Source of the DNA: CAIVAT01 sp964525995
Lineage (GTDB): Bacteria > Bacteroidota > Bacteroidia > Bacteroidales > FEN-979
NCBI GenBank assembly: GCA_964525995.1
Contig: CAZGIM010000002.1
Location: 1 to 64,000 of the forward strand
DNA: 64,000 nt
Reading direction: 5' to 3'
Part shown: in pieces, positions 1-7,885 of the stretch
How positions within the stretch are numbered: the stretch's first letter is position 1
Layout: every line of letters starts with the position of its first letter
Program-made: the position numbers and the translations under genes
Notes under the pieces: model-generated
What the model was told of the DNA's origin: nothing
The model's input: the letters and a program-made list of their open reading frames with translations, nothing else
Database searches by the model: none

Positions 1-59
1 CGTTGAACAACAATACTCTTTAACTTTTTTGTCTTAATGATGGGGAGTAGTTCAGAGTG

Positions 60-91
60 GAGGAATGGTGGAATCGAGGAATGGTGGAATG
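60..91. repeat. Two tandem copies of a 16-bp repeat
   Basis: Two adjacent copies of GAGGAATGGTGGAAT plus one variable base (C, then G) lie just beyond the 3' end of lgt. No reading frame of substance is seen in the first 113 bases. This looks like a short local duplication; no function is evident. Confidence 0.6.
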
Positions 92-113
92 GGAAAATGA
101 GGCGGGGATGTGA

Positions 114-1277
114 CTACCGGGGTTCAGGGTTACTTTTTCCCAGGCGGCGGTAATAGAGTATTACAGATATACCGGCAAGGATCAGCACTACTGAAATTAT
201 TTCGGCTTGTGAAAGCAATAAACCAAACAGGTCGTACTGTTTGTTTATCCTGATCTGCTCAACGAGAAAACGTCCGGTTCCGTGAATTACCAGAAAAAGT
301 CCGAAAAGCACGACAGGCGCTTTGATTCGTTTTCGCAAACTCCAGATCAGTCCAAATGCAAATAACGAATACAACGATTCGTATAATGCTGTCGGGAAAA
401 CCGGTTCTGCGAGAATCCTGCAATGAGGGCCACCACATCCGGGGATCGGAATTCCCTGGTTTATAACATTATGTGGATATCTGAAAGCCCAGGTCCAATC
501 GGGCAACCAGGTCAGCCATTCCAGTTGTGCAAATGTATTGATAACCCCCCAGCAGCCGTCGCCCGAAAGGTGACAACCCATTCTCCCGATTGCGTAACCG
601 ATCAAAATGGCAGGGGCTGAACAGTCAATCACTTGTCTCCAGTCAAGCTTCACCACCCGCATATACAGGATGAGAGCAAAGATTGTGGAAACCAGTCCTC
701 CAAGAAAGGCGAAACCACTGAATGAAAGGAGGCTTTGCACGGGATCTCTTAAAAAAACCTCAATATTATCAAGGATATCAAACAACTTTGATCCGACAAT
801 TGCCGATACGAGAGCCACGATCAGGATACCCCAGGTGTTCTGGTACGGATGAATTGTTTCCTCCACGGGTCGCCCCCGGGAAGATTTAAGTACCCGGTAC
901 CGGTAAAACATCAGAACCAGGTAGATGATTGCCGTAAGAATTAATACCGGTATGCTGCCGGATGAAGAAAAGATAAATTTCCCCGGATTTGATGTAAACC
1001 GGCTGTACTCCATTACAATCCCCGCCGATTTCCAAAGTATGACCGAAACAAGGATCCCCTGAAAAATAATCAGGATCCAGCTTCCAAGCCGCGAGGGATC
1101 AGTGATACGGATCCTTGAAGCAAGCAATCCCTCTCTTTCTTTTCGCTTTAATTCGCTTCTGAGCACCAACCCGCCTGAGATAAAGGCGAGCACCAGCATG
1201 AAACCATAGGTCTGAAAAGGAAGATCAATCCGGCTACCGGTAATAAAATTGGTCAGGTCTGAAATCTTCGGGAACAT
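114..1277 (-). CDS. lgt: Prolipoprotein diacylglyceryl transferase-family membrane protein
   Basis: Probable Lgt, the inner-membrane enzyme that moves diacylglycerol from phosphatidylglycerol to the lipobox cysteine of prolipoproteins. The 387-residue protein is highly hydrophobic with about seven membrane segments. The Lgt signature region appears as GYAIGRMGCHLSGDGCWG (central third), and GRFLVEQIR near the C-terminus matches the usual GxxRFxxExxR block. It is about 100 residues longer than proteobacterial Lgt because of an N-terminal extension and a long loop, a form I associate with Bacteroidetes. The Asn usual after GRxG is replaced by Cys, so this could be a paralogue. It starts at ATG 1277 and is followed by intergenic DNA. 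Confidence 0.8.
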   Translation of the reverse strand: MFPKISDLTNFITGSRIDLPFQTYGFMLVLAFISGGLVLRSELKRKEREGLLASRIRITDPSRLGSWILIIFQGILVSVILWKSAGIVMEYSRFTSNPGKFIFSSSGSIPVLILTAIIYLVLMFYRYRVLKSSRGRPVEETIHPYQNTWGILIVALVSAIVGSKLFDILDNIEVFLRDPVQSLLSFSGFAFLGGLVSTIFALILYMRVVKLDWRQVIDCSAPAILIGYAIGRMGCHLSGDGCWGVINTFAQLEWLTWLPDWTWAFRYPHNVINQGIPIPGCGGPHCRILAEPVFPTALYESLYSLFAFGLIWSLRKRIKAPVVLFGLFLVIHGTGRFLVEQIRINKQYDLFGLLLSQAEIISVVLILAGISVILYYRRLGKSNPEPR

Positions 1278-1314
1278 CTTATATGGGTTCTATCAATGGA
1301 TCAGAAAGGATAAT

Positions 1315-1518
1315 TCAAAGTTGAATGACCCGCTCCCGGCCCTTACGACCCATGAGCTCCCTGAGCGCCGGATCGGCAATGAGCTGTTCAGCAGCCTGTG
1401 CGTCTCTTTCCGGATCACCTACCGGTACCAGGATCCCGGTTTCATGGTCTTCGTCGTCGATGATGACTGTTCGCAACATAGATCCCTGTATCCTGATAAT
1501 AATGTAAAGATAAACCAT
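1315..1518 (-). pseudogene. C-terminal remnant of a GT4-family glycosyltransferase
   Basis: The frame encodes about 55 residues that read like the tail of a GT4 glycosyltransferase: TGILVPVGDPE, then a helix with LIADPALRELMGRKGRERV. In intact enzymes this block follows some 300 residues of two Rossmann domains. Here nothing recognisable precedes it, and the stop comes right after RERVIQL. It lies 37 bp upstream of lgt and next to a surface-glycan gene group, so it is best read as a decayed glycosyltransferase left by rearrangement. A start at the ATG at 1479 would give a small protein, but no function is expected. Confidence 0.65.
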
Positions 1519-1832
1519 TTTTCAACCGGAAGTAATGGCATTCCTCAGTGAGTAGTTCGCACTCGCATTCTGTACGGAAGGGTAATCAAGCTGTTTGGCG
1601 ACAGCTACACCCAGGCTGACATATCCCGATCTTCACAAACTGCCGATGCTCCCGGTGCAACAAGCAGGGACGGACCAGGTACCCAATTGGTAATCCCTTT
1701 CAGTCGTGGGAATTCTACACCGGGTGGTCGGCAAAACCGGTTGCTTTACAAAAAATTTGTGGGAACCCGGTTTCCCCGGGATTTTTCTAATTTTGGGCCT
1801 TTGAATCTTACCGAACCTCCAGAACCCCGAGA
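1519..1832. other. Gene-poor intergenic stretch
   Basis: About 310 bp between the glycosyltransferase remnant and the GT2 gene. Short minus-strand frames here (1540-1720) read like degraded protein, but I could not assign a family. The only clear signal is the -7 promoter element near 1788 for the gene on the right. Confidence 0.5.
1788..1795 (+). promoter_or_regulatory. Bacteroidetes -7 promoter element for the GT2 gene
   Basis: TAATTTTG fits TAnnTTTG and lies 37 bp before the ATG at 1833. No TTG/TTTG is seen at the usual 19-21 bp upstream; the nearest TTTG is at 1756, which is too far. Only the -7 half is supported. Confidence 0.4.
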
Positions 1833-2780
1833 ATGGCCGACCCTGCCGTTACCATACTGATGACCGTTTACAACGGTGAAAAGTACTTGCGTGAAACCAT
1901 TGAGAGTGTTCTGACTCAAACATTTCCCGACTTCGAGCTTATAATCATCAACGACGGCTCAACCGACGGAACCCCTGCGATCATCCTTGAATTCAATGAT
2001 CCACGGATTGTATGCCATCATCAGCCCAATGCAGGCACATGCAAAGCCTCGAACAAAGGTCTTTCCATGGCCAAGGGAAAGTACGTGGCCCGGATCGACG
2101 CCGATGACCTTTGCCTGCCGGACCGGATCGCCCGGCAGTTTGAATTCTTGGAGATGAACCCTGACTTTGTGTTGTGCGCCAGCCGGGTAAGGATTACGGA
2201 TGCCGATGGCAACTACATCTATACCCCTGAACTGCCCGAAGATGATGAACAGGTGCGCGCCTTCATGGATCACAGCAATCCCTTTGCCCACTCTGCCACC
2301 TTTTTCAGGAAGGAGATCGCCGATAGGGTAGGAGGATACTATGAACCGGTGAACAGCAACTTCGAGGACTTCATCTTTCTTTTCCAGCTGACCCGGTACG
2401 GTAAAGCCTATATCTTTCAGCAACCGCTGGTTTCATACCGGCTGTTGCCCGGTTCGCTGAGTTTTCGCATCAGGGATGTGCGTTTCAGGAATATCCAGCA
2501 GGCGATCGTGCAAAGAGGCTATGCAAAACCGGAGGAACTGCATGTTCTTTTCACGATCCAGGAATCCCGGAACCTCGATCCGATTGACAAAACCTACAAT
2601 TATTATATCCTCCTGGCAAAGCTTTACCGGATTGAAGCCGGGAACCCGGGAAGATCACTCTTTTACCTGCAGAAAGCGGTCGCGATGAAACCCTTTGCTT
2701 TCAAATACAATGCGCTGGCCGTTTTGCAGATCCTTGCCCCGGTGAAGATCATGAGGTATATCAGAAAACATTACTTCTGA
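1833..2780 (+). CDS. Glycosyltransferase family 2
   Basis: A cytoplasmic GT-A fold enzyme that adds a sugar from a nucleotide-sugar donor to a surface glycan. The N-terminus VTILMTVYNGEKYLRETIES is the classic GT2 start, followed by IINDGSTDGT (donor binding) and ARIDADDLCLPDR (the DxD metal-binding motif, around residue 88). At 315 residues it is of normal length, with a helical C-terminal third and no membrane segment. It is followed after 52 bp by a fucosyltransferase-like gene on the same strand, suggesting one glycan pathway. Donor and acceptor cannot be read from sequence. Confidence 0.85.
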   Translation: MADPAVTILMTVYNGEKYLRETIESVLTQTFPDFELIIINDGSTDGTPAIILEFNDPRIVCHHQPNAGTCKASNKGLSMAKGKYVARIDADDLCLPDRIARQFEFLEMNPDFVLCASRVRITDADGNYIYTPELPEDDEQVRAFMDHSNPFAHSATFFRKEIADRVGGYYEPVNSNFEDFIFLFQLTRYGKAYIFQQPLVSYRLLPGSLSFRIRDVRFRNIQQAIVQRGYAKPEELHVLFTIQESRNLDPIDKTYNYYILLAKLYRIEAGNPGRSLFYLQKAVAMKPFAFKYNALAVLQILAPVKIMRYIRKHYF

Positions 2781-2832
2781 CAAATCCTGAAATCAATCGT
2801 CAATCGTAAATCTTGCACAATTGTAAATCCAC

Positions 2833-3687
2833 ATGATCTTTCATTACAGTTACGGCCAACTCGGTAACCAATTATTCCATTATGCCTTTTTGAGGACGGT
2901 AACCCAACCTGGACAACTCATCATTACCTCAAATTTTTCTGAACTCAGAAGGTTTTGTGATCTACCTGACAGGATCGTGTTTATCCGGCACGCCATTTTT
3001 AAATATTCGGTCCCTTTTCTCAAACTTGCCGCCCGGCTACGGTTATTCAGCTGGTACCGTCCGGTTCGTGTTAACCGTAAGGGAGTCGATTTTGAGATTG
3101 GTGAAGTGATTTCGCAGAGGGGAATACTTCCTGTAACAGTGATCTTTCCAGGATATTTCCAGTCAGAGATCTTTTTTGATCCCGATGCAATGGCTGGTCT
3201 GAAGATCAAGGCCGAACACCTGTACGAAGCCAGGCGGACCCTGGCTACGATCGACGATAAGGCTCATAAAGTCTTTGTCCATGTAAGAAGGGGCGATTAC
3301 CTTACCATCGATTTCCATGGTCTGAAGGACACCGCGCTGCCGGTCTCTTATTTCCGCGAACGGATTGAATGGTTCCGGCAGAATGTCAGGGACCCTTTCT
3401 TCGTGTTTGTTACCGATGACCCGGCATATGTCGAAGAAACATTCCGCGACGTGGAACCGAAGCATGTCTCCAAAGCCACCAAATATACCGACCTGGTGTT
3501 GATGAGCCTTTGCAGCAGCGGGATCATGTCGAACAGCTCCTTTTCATGGTGGGGAGGCTATCTTATGAAAGACCGTCACCGGCTGTTTGCACCAAAAAAC
3601 TGGCTTGGTTTCTCGAAAGGCATCGAAATTCCCGGCAGTGTCTTCCCAAGTTTTGCTACGCCGGTGGAGGTGATCGACTCCATATAA
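2833..3687 (+). CDS. Alpha-1,2-fucosyltransferase-like protein (GT11)
   Basis: Likely transfers L-fucose from GDP-fucose in alpha-1,2 linkage onto a cell-surface glycan. GT11 markers seen: YGQLGNQLFHYAFLR at residues 6-20, the GDP-fucose-binding block VFVHVRRGDYL around residue 150, and SNSSFSWWGGYL near residue 235. At 284 residues it is typical for bacterial GT11. It starts at ATG 2833 and lies downstream of a GT2 gene and convergent with a flippase gene 30 bp away. Its presence suggests a fucosylated polysaccharide or O-glycan, though no GDP-fucose synthesis genes are in the window. Confidence 0.85.
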   Translation: MIFHYSYGQLGNQLFHYAFLRTVTQPGQLIITSNFSELRRFCDLPDRIVFIRHAIFKYSVPFLKLAARLRLFSWYRPVRVNRKGVDFEIGEVISQRGILPVTVIFPGYFQSEIFFDPDAMAGLKIKAEHLYEARRTLATIDDKAHKVFVHVRRGDYLTIDFHGLKDTALPVSYFRERIEWFRQNVRDPFFVFVTDDPAYVEETFRDVEPKHVSKATKYTDLVLMSLCSSGIMSNSSFSWWGGYLMKDRHRLFAPKNWLGFSKGIEIPGSVFPSFATPVEVIDSI

Positions 3688-3717
3688 GCAGAAGATAGTC
3701 ATATCGCCTTCCTGAAT

Positions 3718-5025
3718 TCAGGCTGTGACGCCGCTCTTGCCGGTTTTTAAAGCCTGGTTCAAAATCCAGGAAATAACCCCGGCAGAGTAGAGGCTCTGGC
3801 AAACCGATACGAGTATCAGGGTGGTTCTGGAATCGCTGAAGATGATCCCGCCGATGAAAAGCGGTAAGATCATCAATGCCGCGCCTGCAACCGAGAATGC
3901 CAGCATCGATTTGATTCTTCCGGTCACCATCAGTGCCGAATAAATGGTTGAACGGATGAAATCAAAGAACATCCAGGGAGCGAGGATCCTTGCATACACC
4001 CCTGCTTCGCGCCATTGCTGACCGAATATCAACGACATGACCCATGGCCCGGCCACCAGCAATACAGTCATGACTGGCAGGGATATGACCATGGCGATCT
4101 TGATTGTCCGGATCACCGGTTTCTTTATGTTTCCGTTTTGTATGAAGTACTCGGCTGCATCTTTGTAAAAAATCTGACCGATCGATGTGCCGATCAGCCA
4201 CATGGGAGCCTGCAACATCCGCATCGACATGGAATAAAAACCCAGGACGGTGTTCGAAAAAAAGATACTCAGCAGGTAGATAGGGCCGTAAACCTGGGTC
4301 ATATCTACGATAACCTGTGGGGTGTTGGCCAACGGAAAATGCCGGTATCGCCAGGCCAATTTGTTTAATGATTTAAAATTCAATAACTTCAAATCCTCCC
4401 GATACCTTATGATCAGGATGACCGTGAAAACTATGATGGTAAGGAACACGCCTGAAAAATTTCCGAACCACAACCCGAAAACCCCGGTAGCCGCAAGCCC
4501 CAGCAAAAGGGTGGTGAGATTGTTGCCGGCAGAATTTACCACCTTTGAGATGGATAATAACCGGTATTCCCTGTTGTGATTCAGCCAGTTCTGGAAGATG
4601 CTGCTGGCTGAAAGGAAAAAGATGAGCCCGGGAAGCATCGCAATCCACCGGTACCTGAAATATTTATTACCCATGCCACACAGGTCATACCTTGTTTCAA
4701 GAAGGATGAGCACGAGCGATACCATGGTCACTGCCGCTGAGAGCAGGAATGACAGAAACATGATGTTGACCGAATCCGCGCGCTTTTCAGGAAGGATGAT
4801 GGCCATCTCATACCGGAGCGAAGCGATTAGGCTGATGCCGCCTGCAAGGGAGATGAGGAATGTGAACGTGCCTATCTCAGCCGGGGTGTACAGGCGGGCG
4901 ATCACCGGTGCAGCTGCAAGTGAGATGGCCTGGGCAATGGCAGTGCCTGCCACCAGTGTCGAGATGTTCTTAAGGTAAACCGACCTTTCTTTCAGTAATG
5001 CCTTCAGGTTCATCAGCCCTTGCAT
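3718..5025 (-). CDS. Polysaccharide/oligosaccharide flippase (Wzx-like, MATE/MVF fold)
   Basis: An integral membrane transporter of the RfbX/Wzx type that probably flips lipid-linked oligosaccharide to the periplasm. The 435 residues hold about 12 hydrophobic segments. The N-terminus (KNISTLVAGTAIAQAISLAA followed by PVIARLYTPAEIGTFTF) matches the family well: the first helix runs into the ARLYTPAEIG loop typical of O-antigen flippases. It sits between a fucosyltransferase gene (convergent) and a GT4 gene on the same strand 185 bp upstream. An alternative start is the Met four residues in. Confidence 0.8.
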   Translation of the reverse strand: MQGLMNLKALLKERSVYLKNISTLVAGTAIAQAISLAAAPVIARLYTPAEIGTFTFLISLAGGISLIASLRYEMAIILPEKRADSVNIMFLSFLLSAAVTMVSLVLILLETRYDLCGMGNKYFRYRWIAMLPGLIFFLSASSIFQNWLNHNREYRLLSISKVVNSAGNNLTTLLLGLAATGVFGLWFGNFSGVFLTIIVFTVILIIRYREDLKLLNFKSLNKLAWRYRHFPLANTPQVIVDMTQVYGPIYLLSIFFSNTVLGFYSMSMRMLQAPMWLIGTSIGQIFYKDAAEYFIQNGNIKKPVIRTIKIAMVISLPVMTVLLVAGPWVMSLIFGQQWREAGVYARILAPWMFFDFIRSTIYSALMVTGRIKSMLAFSVAGAALMILPLFIGGIIFSDSRTTLILVSVCQSLYSAGVISWILNQALKTGKSGVTA

Positions 5026-5210
5026 TTATTGGTCTTTCGAACAGCGTGGATCGCTCCGGCCTGCCATCCGATCTCATCACAAAGGTATTCATTGTTTCGG
5101 ATCTTCTGCCATCCTTATCCATTATACCGACTGCCGATGCCACTGCGGCGTTATCCGGTTTCGCACCGTGCCTGAAATTCAGATTAAAACAGAGATTGTG
5201 ATAGCTTATG

Positions 5211-6350
5211 TCAGTCGAAGTACAGGCTTATCCACGAATCAAGGTTTGCTTGCCAACTGCTTAAACGGTATATGATTTCACTGTTCCCGTTACTTTTTCC
5301 GGTTTCGCTTTCCAGGTGATCGAGGCAGGTAACAAGTTCGTTTCCAGTTTCCACCGGGTTGCTGATCTTGCGGAAATAGATACCTGCATACTCAAGATCG
5401 CGGTATGGTAGCCAGTTACCCGTGATCAGCAGGTTTCCTGCGAACAAATGCTCAAGGGTGGATGCCGACAGGCTGTCGCTTTTCTGAACCTGGATGAGGA
5501 TATCGGTGGCTTTGCGGAGATGAGCAACCTCCTCCGTCGATAAGAAGCGCTCAATGGTGGTATGATTGAATGGAAGAGTCGAAACGGTTTTTCTCAACCT
5601 GTCGCGGTAGGCAGGATCGGTCCCGTAAGTCATGGGGATAACGAAAAAAAGCCTTTCCTTCATCCTCCTCAGCGCTTCGCAATCAACGACTGACTGCAAA
5701 ACCGGGAGATGTTGCTGGATGGGATCGTAGTTGTAGCCAATGCAGACGATGATGCGGTTTTCAGGAAAACCCAGCAGCCGTCTGCTTTCCGCTTTATCTA
5801 CATTGTTGAGCATCCTGATCTCATCCAGGTTGCTGAATCCGAACCTGCAGAGCCTTTGCCGGCGGGCATCCAGTCGATAGGTTTTCCCGATCCTTGCAAG
5901 AGCTTCCGCGTTGTTGGCAGTTACGATATCGGCCATTCGGTAAACGCGTCTCATAGGCCTGTGTTTCCAGGGTGAGAGCTGCATGAAGTCACTTCCGAAC
6001 ACCGTCAGCACCAACCGGGGTGCCGCCTTGCGCAGACTGCCGGCTATGACCATCAGGTCCTGAATACAGTACATCACGTGTACGACCTGGTACACATGCC
6101 GGTGGTCATGAATGAATTTCTTTAGGAACCAGGGACGGCAGAATTGATGCCATCTTGCTGATCGCTTGCCGCCTTCAGGGGCTTTATCATAAAAAACCTG
6201 ACGAAACGAACCGGTGACAGCACTATTTTTCGGGGGAAAAGTACACAGGATATCCAGTTCAAGATCTGCACCGCAATGCCGGCTGATCTCCCTCGCATAA
6301 CCAGTCACATAGACACTGTTAATGTCGCCGATCAGCAGTACACGGATCAC
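5211..6350 (-). CDS. Glycosyltransferase, GT4-like (GT-B fold)
   Basis: A probable cytoplasmic GT-B glycosyltransferase of 379 residues. The first strand, RVLLIGDINSVYVTGYAREI, resembles the N-terminal Rossmann half. KADSLSASTLEHLFAGN-like residues (seen as QVQKSDSLSASTLEHLFAGN, near residue 310) match the nucleotide-sugar-binding region of GT4 enzymes, where an E sits in SxxxLE. The start is a GTG at 6350; no ATG lies in frame upstream. It belongs with the flippase and other glycan genes. Overall identity to named enzymes looks low, so substrate is unknown. Confidence 0.65.
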   Translation of the reverse strand: MIRVLLIGDINSVYVTGYAREISRHCGADLELDILCTFPPKNSAVTGSFRQVFYDKAPEGGKRSARWHQFCRPWFLKKFIHDHRHVYQVVHVMYCIQDLMVIAGSLRKAAPRLVLTVFGSDFMQLSPWKHRPMRRVYRMADIVTANNAEALARIGKTYRLDARRQRLCRFGFSNLDEIRMLNNVDKAESRRLLGFPENRIIVCIGYNYDPIQQHLPVLQSVVDCEALRRMKERLFFVIPMTYGTDPAYRDRLRKTVSTLPFNHTTIERFLSTEEVAHLRKATDILIQVQKSDSLSASTLEHLFAGNLLITGNWLPYRDLEYAGIYFRKISNPVETGNELVTCLDHLESETGKSNGNSEIIYRLSSWQANLDSWISLYFD

Positions 6351-6380
6351 ATTGAATGCTTTATCATGGCTTTTTCCGGA

Positions 6381-7739
6381 TCAAGCGATCCAGATGGTCT
6401 TGATGTTTACGAACTCCCTGATACCATGGGTGCTGAGTTCCCTTCCATACCCCGATTTTTTGATGCCGCCAAAGGGGAGTCTTGGGTCGGATTTGGTCAT
6501 CCCGTTGACAAACATGGCACCGGTCTCTATCCTGCGTGCCACTTGCTCGCCCCTGGCAAGGTCGCGGGTCCAGACACAGCCTCCGAGTCCGAAATCGGAA
6601 TCGTTGGCAACTTCAATGGCTTCCCGCTCGCTTTTCACCGGAATAATCGCAGCGACGGGCCCAAAAGTCTCCTCATTGTAAATGGCCATTCCCTTCTTCA
6701 CATCCGCGATGATGGTTGCCTCAAAATAGTTACCCGGCCGGTCCATTCTTTTCCCGCCTGTAACAAGCCGGGCCCCTGCCTCCAGCGATCTCCTCACCTG
6801 TCGTTCAATATCATCAACCAGGTCGGGTCGGGCCAGGGGCCCAATGGTTGTTGCAGGGTCGGTCGGATCACCGGGTTGAAGCTCTTCAAAGGCTTTTTTC
6901 AAATCAGATTCGAAAGCTTCAGCAACCTGATCGACAACAATGAACCGCTTGGCAGCTATGCAGCTTTGTCCCTGGTTCATCAGTCTTGCTGCAACGGCAG
7001 TCTTTACGGCGGCGCTTAGGTCGGCATCTTCGAGCACAATGAATGGGTCGGAACCACCCAGTTCAAGAACGGTTTTTTTTATGTTCCTGCCTGCTGCCGA
7101 TGCAACCCTGCTTCCGGCCAGTTCACTGCCGGTGAGTGTAGCCGCTGCCACCTTTTTATTATCAATCACGGCCTCAACCGCCGAGGCGGGGATCATCAGG
7201 GTCCTGAAAAGATCGGGCGGAAATCTCGCCTCTGTGAAGATTCCCTCGATGGCCAGGGCACAGCCGGGTACGTTTGATGCGTGTTTTAATACCGCTGCAT
7301 TTCCGGCCATCAGCCCGGGTGCAGCAAAACGGAAGACCTGCCAGAAGGGGAAATTCCATGGCATCACCGCGAGAACTATTCCAAGGGGCTGGTAAACCAA
7401 CAGGCTCCGTCCGGCATCAGAGACAATCACCTCATCCTGCAAATAATGGGCGGCGTGATCGGAATAATAATCGCAGACCCAGGCGCACTTTTCAACCTCT
7501 GCCGTCGATTCGCGAAGCAGTTTTCCCATCTCTCCGGTCATCAACCGCCCGAATTCCTCTTTCCTTGCCCGAAGAATGGTTGCAGCATTTTTCATCTTTG
7601 CAGCCCGTTCATCAAATGAAGTCTCCTTCCATAACAACCAGGCATTATGAGCCTGGTCGATTATCCGGGAAGCCTCTTCGGCGGTGTGTTCCGAATATTC
7701 CTCAATCATTACGCCGGTAGCGGGATTTATGCTTTTCAT
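6381..7739 (-). CDS. NAD(P)-dependent aldehyde dehydrogenase (succinate-semialdehyde type)
   Basis: Oxidises an aldehyde, most likely succinate semialdehyde, to the acid. The fold markers are intact: VMPWNFPFWQ (cofactor binding, about residue 135), the general-base Glu in VLELGGSDPF (about residue 235) and the catalytic Cys in NQGQSCIAAKRF (about residue 270). A GGIKKSGYGRELS tail is typical of the GabD/Sad group. I take ATG 7739 (MKSINPATG); a TTG two codons earlier is less likely. The 452-residue length is normal. It is not obviously linked to the glycan genes downstream or to uvrA upstream. Confidence 0.85.
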   Translation of the reverse strand: MKSINPATGVMIEEYSEHTAEEASRIIDQAHNAWLLWKETSFDERAAKMKNAATILRARKEEFGRLMTGEMGKLLRESTAEVEKCAWVCDYYSDHAAHYLQDEVIVSDAGRSLLVYQPLGIVLAVMPWNFPFWQVFRFAAPGLMAGNAAVLKHASNVPGCALAIEGIFTEARFPPDLFRTLMIPASAVEAVIDNKKVAAATLTGSELAGSRVASAAGRNIKKTVLELGGSDPFIVLEDADLSAAVKTAVAARLMNQGQSCIAAKRFIVVDQVAEAFESDLKKAFEELQPGDPTDPATTIGPLARPDLVDDIERQVRRSLEAGARLVTGGKRMDRPGNYFEATIIADVKKGMAIYNEETFGPVAAIIPVKSEREAIEVANDSDFGLGGCVWTRDLARGEQVARRIETGAMFVNGMTKSDPRLPFGGIKKSGYGRELSTHGIREFVNIKTIWIA

Positions 7740-7753
7740 AAGCAACTGTTATT

Positions 7754-7830
7754 TGATTGACTGATTGACTGATTGACTGATTGATTGAATGATTGATTGA
7801 ATGAATGAATGAATGAATGATTGATTGAAT
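7754..7830. repeat. Tetranucleotide simple-sequence repeat
   Basis: About 19 units of TGAT, TGAC or TGAA in a row, between the aldehyde dehydrogenase start and the uvrA end. Units change in blocks (TGAC early, TGAA late), as expected from slippage. It may affect expression of the aldehyde dehydrogenase just downstream on the minus strand; that is inference. Confidence 0.8.
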
Positions 7831-7837
7831 TTTTTCC

Positions 7838-7885
7838 GTTTTCCATTTTCAATTTTCAATTTTCCATTTTCCATTGTCCATTTTC
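7838..7885. repeat. Heptamer-like repeat (ATTTTCC/ATTTTCA) overlapping the uvrA 3' end
   Basis: Seven-base units such as CCATTTT and CAATTTT repeat about six times. The uvrA stop at 7849-7851 falls inside this array, so the last residues of UvrA (MDNGKWKIEN) are encoded by repeat DNA. Confidence 0.7.

Noticed and set aside
6276..7019. Long plus-strand frame (247 codons) opposite the aldehyde dehydrogenase
   Set aside because: It is the antisense of a clear, intact enzyme gene and has no recognisable domain; likely a by-product of codon bias.
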